Below, piece by piece: positions 48,605 through 57,836 of a DNA stretch of 64,000 nt. The stretch comes from Mycobacterium bourgelatii (GTDB taxonomy: Bacteria; Actinomycetota; Actinomycetes; Mycobacteriales; Mycobacteriaceae). Numbering within the stretch: the stretch's first letter is position 1; every line of letters starts with the position of its first letter. The stretch is from NCBI RefSeq assembly GCF_010723575.1, contig NZ_BLKZ01000001.1, positions 5,270,001 through 5,334,000 of the forward strand, written 5' to 3'. The notes under the pieces were generated by a model. The model was given only the letters and a program-made list of their open reading frames with translations, ran no database searches and was not told the DNA's origin. Made by a program: the position numbers and the translations under genes.

Positions 48605-49570
48605 TTAAACAGGCGCCGATCCGGGGGACGACTGCTGGCCGTACTGTTGCCCCCCGCCAGCGTTTCCTCCGCCGGAGTTCCCGTAGTTGACCGGCGCCGA
48701 GCCCCCTTCGGAGCCCGACCCGCCGCCCACGGGCGGGGGCGGGCTGAAGCTCGGGAAGCCGGTAGGCGGGGTCGACGAACCTTGGTGCGAGGCCTGCTGC
48801 GTTGGTGATTGCGACGGTTGCGCGCTGAATCCACCGCTCTGACCCTGTTGCGGCTGTTGACCCTGGTTACCGGGATAACCGCCGTACTGCTGCTGCGCTC
48901 CGTAGCCCCCCGCCTGCTGCGGATTCGCACCGGACTGCTGCGGATTCGCGCCCGACTGCTGCGCGTTCGGGGCGGACTGCTGCGCTCCCGGCGGCGGGTA
49001 GTAGCCGCCCGGCTGACCCCCGTACTGGCCGTACTGCCCGTATTGCCCGTACTGCCCGTACTGGTCGAACTTGGGCCGCGGCGCCGGCGCGGCAATGACG
49101 CCTGCGTCCAGCAGCAGAGCCCCAACCGCGGCGACGGCCTGGAAAACGATGAACACCAAGACAACCCACAACGCCCAACCGGTCGAGTACGCGCTCGGCT
49201 TGTTGAACGTCGAGGAGATGAGCAGGAGTACGGCTAATACCGCTAGTACGCCGACGACCGGGAAGTAGCTCTTGACCTTCGGCACCAGGCTCACCCCGGC
49301 AAGCAGCCCGGCCAGCAGGGACACGATGACAGCCAGTTCGGCGCCGCCTGACGCCGAGCTGCTGCCGCCACCCAGCTCAGAGCTCAGGGTGAACATCGGG
49401 CCGAAACTCGCAAGATACGCCGCAAGGCCCAGGGCGGCGACCGCGACGCTCAGGTACAGCGGAAGCTTGCTGTCGCCACTGTCTTCCTTGGCGAACGAAG
49501 GTGTGGAAGCTCCATAGGGGCCGGAGGGCTGGGAGGGTTGAAATCCGGGGCTGCCGGGCTGGTAGGTCAT
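48605..49570 (-). CDS. 34-kDa antigen-type membrane protein (Rv0954 family, DUF5336)
   Basis: 321 residues. A short N-terminal tail is followed by four hydrophobic helices (about 37-58, 75-95, 102-118, 125-152). A long C-terminal cytoplasmic or surface tail rich in Gln, Gly, Pro and Ser comes after them. The tail contains YGQYGQYGQYGQYG and NPQQSG-type repeats. In M. tuberculosis the homologue is a division-complex member and antigen. ATG 49570 has a strong AGGAGGAG upstream; the frame is open further but without support. It lies directly upstream of perM, and both may serve division. Confidence 0.9.
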   Translation of the reverse strand: MTYQPGSPGFQPSQPSGPYGASTPSFAKEDSGDSKLPLYLSVAVAALGLAAYLASFGPMFTLSSELGGGSSSASGGAELAVIVSLLAGLLAGVSLVPKVKSYFPVVGVLAVLAVLLLISSTFNKPSAYSTGWALWVVLVFIVFQAVAAVGALLLDAGVIAAPAPRPKFDQYGQYGQYGQYGQYGGQPGGYYPPPGAQQSAPNAQQSGANPQQSGANPQQAGGYGAQQQYGGYPGNQGQQPQQGQSGGFSAQPSQSPTQQASHQGSSTPPTGFPSFSPPPPVGGGSGSEGGSAPVNYGNSGGGNAGGGQQYGQQSSPGSAPV

Positions 49571-49760
49571 GGCTCCTCCTGTTGGTGCCGTCGCGGTGCC
49601 TCGGCGACAGTGCGACGTTGCACTGCTGCGACGCCGTTCGAACAACCACGCTAGCGCACGCTCGGGTTGCGGCGTCGAAGCGACGTTCCCAACCCCCGCC
49701 CCAGCACCACAGATCGACCTCGCTTGCCCCGCCTAGGTAGAACACGTTCTAATTCTGTGC

Positions 49761-50609
49761 ATGGACTACGGCCTAGTGCTTTTCACCAGTGACCGTGGAA
49801 TCGCTCCGGCAGCAGCCGCCAAACTTGCTGACGAACACGGTTTCCACACGTTCTACGTGCCGGAGCACACACACATACCGATCAAGCGGGAGGCAGCCCA
49901 CCCGACCACGGGTGACGCGTCACTGCCCGACGACCGTTACATGCGCACGCTGGACCCGTGGGTGAGTTTGGGCGCAGCGTCAGCGGTGACGACTCGCGTT
50001 CGGCTGTCCACGGCGGTCGCGCTGCCGGTCGAGCACGACCCCATCACATTGGCGAAAAGCATTGCCACGCTTGACCATCTGTCCGGCGGCCGGGTCAGCC
50101 TCGGCGTTGGGTTCGGCTGGAACACCGACGAACTCGCCGACCACGGCGTCCCGCCCGGACGTCGACGCACCATGTTGCGGGAGTACCTGGAAGCGATGCG
50201 GGCGCTGTGGACGCAAGAGGAAGCCGAGTATGACGGCGAGTTCGTCAAGTTCGGGCCCAGCTGGGCTTGGCCCAAGCCGGTCCAGGCACACATCCCCGTG
50301 CTGGTGGGGGCGGCGGGCACCGAGAAGAACTTCAAGTGGATCGCGCGCAGCGCCGACGGCTGGATCACCACTCCCCGCGACTTCGACATCGACGCCCCGG
50401 TGAAGTTGTTGCAGGACACGTGGGCCGCGGCGGGCCGTGACGGCGCGCCGCAGATTGTGGCGCTGGACTTCAAACCGGTGCGCGAGAAGCTGGAGCATTG
50501 GGCCGAACTCGGTGTGACCGAGGTGTTGTTCGGCCTCCCGGATCGTTCCGCGGACGAGGTTGCCGCTTACGTGGAGCGGTTGGCCGGCAAGTTAGCCGCC
50601 TTCGTCTGA
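49761..50609 (+). CDS. LLM-class F420-dependent oxidoreductase (Rv0953c type)
   Basis: 282 residues of luciferase-like TIM barrel. MDYGLVLFTSDRGIAPAAAAKLADEHGF opens it, with FYVPEHTHIP, TRVRLSTAVALPVEHDPITLAKSIATLDHLSGGR (in parts) and LGVGFGWNTDE. These are the standard LLM F420-binding segments of the mycobacterial subfamily. It would reduce or oxidise an unknown substrate with F420. It is divergent from the Rv0954-type gene (190 bp between) and followed by the PE_PGRS cluster. Confidence 0.92.
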   Translation: MDYGLVLFTSDRGIAPAAAAKLADEHGFHTFYVPEHTHIPIKREAAHPTTGDASLPDDRYMRTLDPWVSLGAASAVTTRVRLSTAVALPVEHDPITLAKSIATLDHLSGGRVSLGVGFGWNTDELADHGVPPGRRRTMLREYLEAMRALWTQEEAEYDGEFVKFGPSWAWPKPVQAHIPVLVGAAGTEKNFKWIARSADGWITTPRDFDIDAPVKLLQDTWAAAGRDGAPQIVALDFKPVREKLEHWAELGVTEVLFGLPDRSADEVAAYVERLAGKLAAFV

Positions 50610-50738
50610 CGCCCGGGTTGTAGCGCGGGCACCGAAACCGCTGCAGACGGGCGAAAACAGGAGGACAATCAGTAGATCGCTGGCGCCGACGCCGGGCGAC
50701 CCTCGGGGTCGGCGGGGACTCGCAGTGGGGGTCGTGCC

Positions 50739-52157
50739 ATGTCGTTCGTCATCGCGGCACCAGAAGCGCTGTCAGCGGTCGCCGCCAATCTTGCCGACAT
50801 CGGCGCAACCATCACCGCGGCCAACGTCGCCGCCGCCACTCGTACCACGGAGGTACTGGCCGCGGGCGCGGACGAAGTGTCTGCGGCGATCGCGGCGGTG
50901 TTCGCATCGCACGCGCAGGGATATCAGGCGGTCAGCGCCCAGGCCGCCGCCTTTCATACCCAATTCGTGCAGACGTTGGCCGCCGGCGGCGGCGCTTATG
51001 CCAGCGCCGAGGCAGCCAATGTCGTTCAACAAAATCTGCTCAACGCGATCAATGCGCCCACACTGGCGTTGCTGGGGCGTCCGCTGATCGGCAACGGAGC
51101 CAACGGCGCGCCGGGGACCGGCCAAAACGGTGGCGACGGCGGTCTCCTGTTCGGCAACGGCGGCGCCGGCGGTTCCGGAGTGACAAGCATCAACAACGGA
51201 GGGCCTGGCGGCAAGGGCGGATCTGCCGGGCTATTCGGAAATGGCGGGCCGGGTGGCGCGGGCGGGGCAAGCCTGGGCTTCGTTGGCGGAAACGGGGGTG
51301 CGGGCGGGGCCGGCGGGCTGATCTTCGGCAACGGCGGCGCCGGCGGCACCGGCGGGTTCGGCGTAATTAGCGCCGGCAACGGCGGCGCGGGCGGGGCCGG
51401 CGGATCGCTCTTCGGCAGCGGCGGCACCGGCGGTCTCGGCGGTACCGGAGCCAACGGCGGCGGTCATGGCGGTGCGGGCGGGGCCAGCGGCCAGTTCGGC
51501 GACGGCGGAGCCGGCGGGGCTGGTGGGACCAGCATCAACGCGGCCAACGCTGGGGACGGAGGACGCGGGGGCGACGCCAAGCTCGTCGGCAACGGCGGCA
51601 GCGGAGGTGCGGGTGGCAGCGGCCCCGGCACTGGCAAGGGTGGGGCCGGTGGGGCCGGCGGCACGGCCGGAGTATTCGGCGATGGCGGCGCGGGCGACCT
51701 CGGGGGATTCAGCGGGAACGGCGTTGGGCCTCAACCGGGTGGGACCGGCGGGGCTGGCGGCGCCGCGCAATTGTTCGGCAAAGGCGGAGCGGGCGGCGAC
51801 GGCGGATCCGGCAGCCCGTCGGGCGGTACCGGTGGGATCGCCGGCAACGGCGGACTGTTCTGGGGTTCTGGTGGCGACGGCGGCGACGGAGGCCTGGGGC
51901 GCAATGGCGCCGGAGGCGACGCGGGTGCGGGCGGCAACGCGGGCCTGTTCGGCTTCGGCGGCATCGGCGGCGCTGGTGGGGACAGCCTCGCGCCAGGAGG
52001 TCAGGGCGGGACCGGCGGCCGCGGCGGGAATGTGGTGTTGATCGGCAACGGCGGAAATGGCGGCAACGGCGGTGCCGGCACGCTGCCGGGCGCGGGTGGC
52101 GGCGGCGGCACCGGAGGCTTGCTGCTCGGGGATGGCGGGGTCCCGGGCTTGCCCTAA
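50739..52157 (+). CDS. PE_PGRS family protein
   Basis: 472 residues. The PE domain (1-95, SFVIAAPEALSAVAANLADIG) ends with the PE-type VNxVNxxx-like helix and the linker LLGRPLIGNG at about 108-117. The remainder is PGRS (GGAGG, GGNGG, GGTGG) and ends GLLLGDGGVPGLP without an extra domain. It is exported by ESX-5 and surface-exposed by family knowledge; its function is unknown. It is absent at this place in M. tuberculosis in my memory of gene order. Confidence 0.93.
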   Translation: MSFVIAAPEALSAVAANLADIGATITAANVAAATRTTEVLAAGADEVSAAIAAVFASHAQGYQAVSAQAAAFHTQFVQTLAAGGGAYASAEAANVVQQNLLNAINAPTLALLGRPLIGNGANGAPGTGQNGGDGGLLFGNGGAGGSGVTSINNGGPGGKGGSAGLFGNGGPGGAGGASLGFVGGNGGAGGAGGLIFGNGGAGGTGGFGVISAGNGGAGGAGGSLFGSGGTGGLGGTGANGGGHGGAGGASGQFGDGGAGGAGGTSINAANAGDGGRGGDAKLVGNGGSGGAGGSGPGTGKGGAGGAGGTAGVFGDGGAGDLGGFSGNGVGPQPGGTGGAGGAAQLFGKGGAGGDGGSGSPSGGTGGIAGNGGLFWGSGGDGGDGGLGRNGAGGDAGAGGNAGLFGFGGIGGAGGDSLAPGGQGGTGGRGGNVVLIGNGGNGGNGGAGTLPGAGGGGGTGGLLLGDGGVPGLP

Positions 52158-52332
52158 GCGCAGGCGTTTCCTTATCGCGCGCACAGCTAAATCTCAGCAA
52201 CGCCGTGCTAGTCTGTGAGACACCTGTCTCGACACCCTTCTCAGAACAACTTGGGATCGGTAGGCAGGGGCAGAAATGACGATTTGCTTATCGGCGGCCA
52301 CGGGCGGTCGCCGCAGCCTGCGGAGGTCGGGA

Positions 52333-53700
52333 ATGTCCTATCTGGTCACGGTTCCGGAGTATGTCGCTACGGCGGCCTCGGACTTGGCGAGCATCGCTTC
52401 GACGATCGATGCGGCAAACACAGCAGCCGCCGCGCCGACATCGGCGGTGCTGGCCGCGGGTGCCGATGAAGTGTCGGCGGCGGTCGCGGCGCTGTTCAAC
52501 GCGCACGCTCAGAGCTACCAGGCGCTCAGCTCTCAGGCGGCAACGTTTCACCAGCAGTTCGTCGAGTTGCTGACGGCGGGCGCTAACTCTTACGCCGTCG
52601 CCGAGGCGGCCAACGCAAATCCGCTGCAGCAGTTGCTCGACGCGATCAACGCGCCGTTCCAGACCTTTCTGGGACGACCGCTGATCGGCGACGGCTTCGA
52701 TGGCGTAGACGGAACCGGCTCCGACGGCCAGAACGGCGGCTTGCTGTGGGGCAACGGGGGCCGAGGCGGGGCAGGCGGACCCGGGCAGAACGGCGGAAAC
52801 GGCGGGGATGGCGGGTTCTTGTGGGGCAACGGCGGCACCGGCGGTACCGGCGGCGCGACCAATGTCAACGGCGGTCTAGCCGGTTGGGGCGGCAACGGCG
52901 GCAACGCCGTCGGCCTGTTCGGCAACGGGGGGGTTGGGGGGACCGGCGGGCAGGCTCTGATCGGCGTCGCCGGCGACGGCGGCTGGGGCGGCAACGGTGG
53001 GCTTCTGTTCGGCAACGGCGGCGCGGGCGGTAGAGGCGGCGATGGCTTTGTTGCCGGCTGGGGCGGCTACGGAGGCGACGGCCTGGGCCTGATCTTCGGA
53101 CTCGGCGGAACCGGCGGTGGTGGCGGAACGGCCAGCGCCGGCGGGGTCGCGGGAATCGGCGGACCTGGTGGCGTCGGCAACCTCTTCTACAACATCATCG
53201 GCATCGGCGCCGACGGCGGCCTCGGCGGAGATGCCTTCGGCGGCACCAACATCGGCGGCCAGGGCGGCCAAGGCGGCTGGGGTAATGGTCAATTCTTCAG
53301 CATTGGCGGCAACGGCGGTGCCGGCGGAAACGCATTGACCTTCAACGGGACCGGCGGGCCCGGAGGATTTGGTGGCGACGGCGGGGGCATCTTTGGTATC
53401 GGCGGAGCAGGCGGCAACGGCGGGGGCGCGCTGATGGGTGGCCGTGGCGGGGTCGGCGGCATGGGCGGCATCGGTGGCCTCTTCGGTATTGGCGGCGCCG
53501 GCGGCAACGGGTTCGGTGCGCCCAACCTGGCGTTCGGAGGTAACGGCGGCCAGGGCGGTTACGGCGGCTACCTCTTCGGCTTCGGCGGCGCCGGCGGCAA
53601 CGGCGGCATCGGGAACACGCCCGGCATCGGCGCCCCCGGCGGCTTCGGCGGCTACCTCATCGGCGGTCCGATCGGCAGGAGGGGCATCACGCCGGCCTGA
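52333..53700 (+). CDS. PE_PGRS family protein
   Basis: 455 residues. The PE domain begins SYLVTVPEYVATAASDLASIAS, then LLGRPLIGDG-like FLGRPLIGDG at about 115-124. The PGRS region is richer in Tyr, Trp and Phe than its neighbours (GGYGGYLFGFGG, GGWGGNGG). ATG 52333 follows GGAGG; the frame runs open 57 bp upstream, but that extension precedes the PE domain. It lies 175 bp after the preceding PE_PGRS gene and converges with the thiolase. Confidence 0.93.
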   Translation: MSYLVTVPEYVATAASDLASIASTIDAANTAAAAPTSAVLAAGADEVSAAVAALFNAHAQSYQALSSQAATFHQQFVELLTAGANSYAVAEAANANPLQQLLDAINAPFQTFLGRPLIGDGFDGVDGTGSDGQNGGLLWGNGGRGGAGGPGQNGGNGGDGGFLWGNGGTGGTGGATNVNGGLAGWGGNGGNAVGLFGNGGVGGTGGQALIGVAGDGGWGGNGGLLFGNGGAGGRGGDGFVAGWGGYGGDGLGLIFGLGGTGGGGGTASAGGVAGIGGPGGVGNLFYNIIGIGADGGLGGDAFGGTNIGGQGGQGGWGNGQFFSIGGNGGAGGNALTFNGTGGPGGFGGDGGGIFGIGGAGGNGGGALMGGRGGVGGMGGIGGLFGIGGAGGNGFGAPNLAFGGNGGQGGYGGYLFGFGGAGGNGGIGNTPGIGAPGGFGGYLIGGPIGRRGITPA

Positions 53701-53715
53701 GGCTGGACCCGCCCT

Positions 53716-55242
53716 TCAGCCCGAAACGCAGCGATTGCCGTAGTCGAACGACTTCACGCGCACGGACGCCCCCAGCGGGTCGTCGTCGGCCAGAAGTGCG
53801 ATCAAGTCGGCGTCCTCCGTCGTTGCCAGGAACCGACTGCCGTCGGCAACCAACCGGCCGATGATGATGCCGGTCCGACGGCCCGCGTCGCGGCGGACCG
53901 TGTAGGTCTCGATGACGCCGGGGCCGTCGGCGCTCTCGGTGACCGCCACGGTGGGCCGGCTGTCGATGTCCGCCTGCAGCTGCGGGCTGCGATCGGCCCG
54001 CCACGGCGCCGGCTCGGTCGAGTAGACGCCCACCGAATACTTGCTCAGCACACCGCCGTTGGCGCCGACGAGACCGAATTCCCCTGGCGCGCTGCGCATT
54101 CGGGCTACCGTTTCGGCAATTGCGTGCATGGAGTAGTTGTTGCCCGCCCCGCCGAAGAACGGCAGCCCGCCGGTCAGCGTGAGGCCGCGCGGGTCGTCGG
54201 GCGCGATATCCAGACCGTCACAGATATTGAAGACCGGCACCGGGAAGCAGCTATACAGGTCGAAGGTGGCCACGTCGTCGACACCGATACCGGCCACCTC
54301 TAGCGCCTCGCGTACCGCCATGACCGCCGACGGGGCACGGCCGAGATCCGGACGGTCCAGCATCCCCTGCTCGGTCAGGTCGGCATGGCCACGGAGGTAC
54401 ACCCACTTCTCGCGGGGGACGCCGAGCCGTTGCGCGGCGTCGACCGACATCAGCAGCGCGGCTGCACCCTGGTTCACCTGGTCGCGGGCGACCAGGAAGC
54501 GCGGATAGGGCTCGGCGATCATCCGGTTGCTGTCGGTGATCGTGGTCAACTCTTCGACACTGCGCTCAACGGGCGCGGCAGCGAACGGATTACCCGCCGC
54601 AACCTTGGTGAACGGCGCGAACAACTCGCCCATCCGACGTAGGTACTCGGCCGGGCCCAATCCCGTTCCGGCGCGGCGAGCGTTTTCCATCAACGCGTAC
54701 TGAGTCGGTGCGTCCACCAGCCCATGGATCACCGTGTAGCGAGACATCAGCTTTTCGATGCCCAAGCCGCGGTCTTCCAGGTCCCCGTCGACGGTCTCGT
54801 TGAAGTCCGGCTTGTCCTCCGCCTGCGCGAAATACCGCAGGGTGGACGTCGCGTCGGAGCCGAAGACCAGGGCCACCTCGAACCTACCCGCGGCGATCTC
54901 CGCAGCCAACTCGTTGACCAGGCGCTGGGGCCCCTGACCACCGACGACTTCGAGGATTAGCCGGTCGGGTTTGGCGCCGATCCGGTTGGCCACCGAACGC
55001 GGATAGTTGTTGGACCGCCCCAGCGGAGCGATGGCGACAGGGCTGGAGATCTCGAATTGCCGAAGCGCGGCGACGGTGTCGACGGCAACTGCCACCGCGT
55101 CCGCGCCACAATCGGCAAGGGCTGCTTGGGCGGCCGCGGCGGCCAGTTCGACGGGTGACATGGCCCGATAGGTGGGGTCGTCGATACGTTCGGCGGACTG
55201 CCCGACACCGACGATGACGGGGGTCCGCGGATCGAGATTCAT
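53716..55242 (-). CDS. Thiolase-family acetyl-CoA acetyltransferase
   Basis: 508 residues. TPVIVGVGQSAERIDDPTYRAMSPVELAAAA opens the thiolase domain, and VVGGQGPQRLVNELAAEIAAGRFEVALVFGSDAT (in parts) is the nucleotide/CoA loop. The C-terminal half has VATFDLYSCFPVPVFNICDGL with a Cys, and GGAGNNYSMHAIAETVARMR with the His of thiolases. The N-terminal catalytic Cys of true thiolases is not evident (GGQG replaces it), so the reaction may differ, as in SCP-x-like proteins. A homologue (Rv1867) exists in M. tuberculosis, as I recall. It interrupts the PE_PGRS cluster on the opposite strand. Confidence 0.85.
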   Translation of the reverse strand: MNLDPRTPVIVGVGQSAERIDDPTYRAMSPVELAAAAAQAALADCGADAVAVAVDTVAALRQFEISSPVAIAPLGRSNNYPRSVANRIGAKPDRLILEVVGGQGPQRLVNELAAEIAAGRFEVALVFGSDATSTLRYFAQAEDKPDFNETVDGDLEDRGLGIEKLMSRYTVIHGLVDAPTQYALMENARRAGTGLGPAEYLRRMGELFAPFTKVAAGNPFAAAPVERSVEELTTITDSNRMIAEPYPRFLVARDQVNQGAAALLMSVDAAQRLGVPREKWVYLRGHADLTEQGMLDRPDLGRAPSAVMAVREALEVAGIGVDDVATFDLYSCFPVPVFNICDGLDIAPDDPRGLTLTGGLPFFGGAGNNYSMHAIAETVARMRSAPGEFGLVGANGGVLSKYSVGVYSTEPAPWRADRSPQLQADIDSRPTVAVTESADGPGVIETYTVRRDAGRRTGIIIGRLVADGSRFLATTEDADLIALLADDDPLGASVRVKSFDYGNRCVSG

Positions 55243-55317
55243 AGTTCAACTAATTACCCTAAATGGGCGGGCAACACGACGGTGGGTCCGAAATGGTTAT
55301 CACCCCCCACGCCGAGC

Positions 55318-55368
55318 GTCACGTCAGCGCGACGGTGGCCGTTGAACGCCACACCTGCGTGACGTTCG
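55318..55368. repeat. Diverged copy of the 59-bp repeat family
   Basis: Aligned without gaps to 14522-14572 it matches at 34 of 51 bases by hand count. GTCACG, GCGCGAC and GCGTGACG are kept at the same offsets. It lies between the thiolase start and the third small PE_PGRS gene. Confidence 0.55.
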
Positions 55369-55527
55369 GAACCCGCCCAGCAGCGTGCAACCGAACTCAT
55401 CGGATATTCGTCAGAAAATGGCATGCCTTCTATGTGAGCGCGTTACGCTTGCTACCTCTCGGATGTGCGTCGAGGACGCTGACGATCGACCGTCGACCGC
55501 CACTTCCGCGTCCGGGGAGGTGACCGG

Positions 55528-56844
55528 ATGTCATTTGTCACCACCATTCCGGAGGCCGTGCTAGCCGCCGCCTCGGATCTGGCGAATCTCGGTGCAACTA
55601 TCAACCAGGCCAATGCGGCAGCCTTGAGCCCGACGACGCAGTTGCTCGCCGCGGGCGCCGACGAGGTATCGGCAGCAGTCGCCGCCGCGTTCGGCGCACA
55701 TGCCCAGGGGTATCAAGCGCTCGGTGCCCAGGCGGCGGTCTTCCACGACCGCTTCGTGCAACTCATGAGCGCGGGCGCAGGTCAGTACGCGCTCGCCGAG
55801 GCCACCGCCGCCACGCCGCTGCAGACCCTCGAGCAGCAAGTCCTCAACGTGATCAACACCCCCACCAACCTGCTGCTGGGGCGACCGCTGATCGGTAACG
55901 GAGCCAACGGGGCACCGGGCCAAGACGGCCAGGCCGGCGGGCTGCTGATCGGCAATGGCGGCGCTGGCGGGGCGGGCACGGCCGCTCACCCGGCCGGGGG
56001 TAAGGGCGGGGACGCCGGCCTGATAGGCAACGGCGGAGCCGGCGGCGCCGGCAGAGCGCTCAGCGTTAGGGCACCTGGGGGTGACGGCGGAGCGGGCGGG
56101 CTGTTATTCGGTAATGGGGGCGCCGGCGGGACCGGAGGATCCGGCCAGGGCGGCACCGGAGGCACCGGAGGGGCGGCCGGCCTGTTCGGCGCCGGCGGTG
56201 TCGGCGGTGCAGGCGGGACCTCGAACGTCGGGTCCTCGGGTGGGCTGGGCGGCGCCGGAGGTGCCGGCGGATTGTTTGGCACCGGCGGGGCCGGCGGCCG
56301 CGGTGGCGCCAGTTTCGATGCCTTTGGCGGCCCTGCCGGCAGTGGTGGTGCAGGCGGCGCCGGCGGCTTGGGCGGACTCATCCTGGGCTCCGGCGGGGCC
56401 GGTGGCGCGGGCGCCGACTCAGTTGGGACTGCGCCTGGCGGTGCCGGCGGAATTGGCGGCCACGGCGGCTTCCTCAACGGCCAGGGAGGCGCCGGCGGCA
56501 CCGGCGGATACAACGGGGGCGCCGGCGGTGCCGGTGGTGCAGGGGGCACCCTGTCCGGCTCAGGCGGCGCCGGCGGCGCCGGAGGACTCAACGGGGGCAC
56601 AGGCGGGGCTGGCGGTGATGCAGGCCTGCTGTTCGGCGACGGTGGCAGCGGCGGCTCCGGCGGACCCTCCGGTATTAACGGCGGGAATGGGGGCAACGGC
56701 GGGCGCGCCGGGTTCCTGATTGGTTTCGGCGGGAATGGCGGCAATGGCGGGACCGGTGGCGGTGGAGGGACCAACGGCACCGGTGGCCAAGGCGGCGACG
56801 GCGGTCAGTTGCTCGGTGCCGCCGGCCAACCCGGCCTGCCGTAA
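55528..56844 (+). CDS. PE_PGRS family protein
   Basis: 438 residues. PE domain (SFVTTIPEAVLAAASDLANLG), linker LLGRPLIGNG (about 118-127), then a PGRS of GGAGG/GGTGG units ending AAGQPGLP. ATG 55528 follows GGGGAGG. The last codons and stop are duplicated just downstream. A long hairpin follows before the convergent sucD. The three small PE_PGRS genes share the PxGLP-like end and the linker, so they are probably duplicates. Confidence 0.93.
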   Translation: MSFVTTIPEAVLAAASDLANLGATINQANAAALSPTTQLLAAGADEVSAAVAAAFGAHAQGYQALGAQAAVFHDRFVQLMSAGAGQYALAEATAATPLQTLEQQVLNVINTPTNLLLGRPLIGNGANGAPGQDGQAGGLLIGNGGAGGAGTAAHPAGGKGGDAGLIGNGGAGGAGRALSVRAPGGDGGAGGLLFGNGGAGGTGGSGQGGTGGTGGAAGLFGAGGVGGAGGTSNVGSSGGLGGAGGAGGLFGTGGAGGRGGASFDAFGGPAGSGGAGGAGGLGGLILGSGGAGGAGADSVGTAPGGAGGIGGHGGFLNGQGGAGGTGGYNGGAGGAGGAGGTLSGSGGAGGAGGLNGGTGGAGGDAGLLFGDGGSGGSGGPSGINGGNGGNGGRAGFLIGFGGNGGNGGTGGGGGTNGTGGQGGDGGQLLGAAGQPGLP

Positions 56845-56865
56845 CAGCCCGGCCTGCCGTAACAA
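56830..56865. repeat. 18-bp tandem duplication across the PE_PGRS stop codon
   Basis: CCCGGCCTGCCGTAACAG (56830-56847) is followed at once by CCCGGCCTGCCGTAACAA (56848-56865), 17 of 18 identical. Each copy encodes PGLP and a TAA stop, so the duplication gives a second, unused, in-frame ending. Confidence 0.85.
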
Positions 56866-56867
56866 CA

Positions 56868-56907
56868 CGAAGGCCCCGCGGAGCACTTTCGTGCCGCGAG
56901 GCCTTCG
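56868..56907. terminator. Bidirectional terminator hairpin between PE_PGRS and sucD
   Basis: CGAAGGCC...GGCCTTCG outer arms (56868-56875, 56900-56907) continue into CGCGG/CCGCG and CAC/GTG with small mismatches around a TTTC loop. It lies exactly between two convergent genes. Confidence 0.75.
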
Positions 56908-56917
56908 CGCAAAGGCG

Positions 56918-57820
56918 TTACAGGCTCTGCAGGATCTCCCGAGCCAGCGCGGCCGTCTCGGACGGCGTCTTGCCCACCTTGACCCCGGCCGCCTCCAGGG
57001 CCTCCTTCTTGGCGGCCGCGGTGCCCGACGAGCCGGACACGATGGCGCCGGCGTGGCCCATCGTCTTGCCTTCCGGCGCAGTGAATCCCGCGACGTAGCC
57101 GACCACCGGCTTGGACACGTTGGCCTTGATGTAGTCGGCCGCCCGCTCCTCGGCGTCGCCGCCGATCTCACCGATCATCACGATCAGCTTGGTGTCGGGG
57201 TCCTTCTCGAAGGCCTCGATGGCGTCGATGTGGGTGGTGCCGATGATCGGGTCGCCGCCGATGCCGATCGAGGTGGTGAAGCCGAAGTCACGCAGCTCGT
57301 ACATCATCTGGTAGGTCAGCGTGCCCGACTTGGACACCAGCCCGACGGGCCCGGCGCCGGTGATGTTGGCCGGGGTGATGCCGACCAGCGCCTGCCCAGG
57401 GCTGATGATGCCCGGGCAGTTCGGGCCGATGATGCGGGTCTTGCCGCCCTTCTCCAGGTTGTAGGCCCAGGCATAAGCGCTGTCCTGCACCGGAATCCCC
57501 TCGGTGATGACCACCAACAAGGGGATCTCGGCGTCGATGGCCTCGATGATCGCGTCCTTGGCGAACTTCGGCGGCACGAAGATGATCGACACGTCGGCGC
57601 CGGTCTTTTCCATCGCTTCCGAGACGCTGCCGAACACCGGCAGCTTGATGATCCTGCCGCCCCTGTCCTCGTGGGTGACCTCGGTGCCGGCCTTGCGCGC
57701 GTTCACGCCGCCGACGATCTGGGTGCCCGCCTTGAGCATCCGGGCGGTGTGCACGGTGGCCTCGCTGCCGGTGATGCCCTGGACGATGACCTTGTTGTCT
57801 TTGGTCAGGAAGATTGCCAT
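56918..57820 (-). CDS. sucD: Succinyl-CoA ligase, alpha subunit
   Basis: 300 residues. VIVQGITGSEATVHTARML gives the CoA-binding loop. NCPGIISPGQALVGITP is the family signature. The active-site His is in AGFTAPEGKTMGHAGAIVSG, and EIGGDAEERAADYI is conserved. With SucC it makes succinate plus NTP from succinyl-CoA in the TCA cycle. It starts 16 bp after the sucC stop, so the two are one operon. Confidence 0.97.
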   Translation of the reverse strand: MAIFLTKDNKVIVQGITGSEATVHTARMLKAGTQIVGGVNARKAGTEVTHEDRGGRIIKLPVFGSVSEAMEKTGADVSIIFVPPKFAKDAIIEAIDAEIPLLVVITEGIPVQDSAYAWAYNLEKGGKTRIIGPNCPGIISPGQALVGITPANITGAGPVGLVSKSGTLTYQMMYELRDFGFTTSIGIGGDPIIGTTHIDAIEAFEKDPDTKLIVMIGEIGGDAEERAADYIKANVSKPVVGYVAGFTAPEGKTMGHAGAIVSGSSGTAAAKKEALEAAGVKVGKTPSETAALAREILQSL

Positions 57821-57836
57821 CTGTCGCTGTCCTCTC

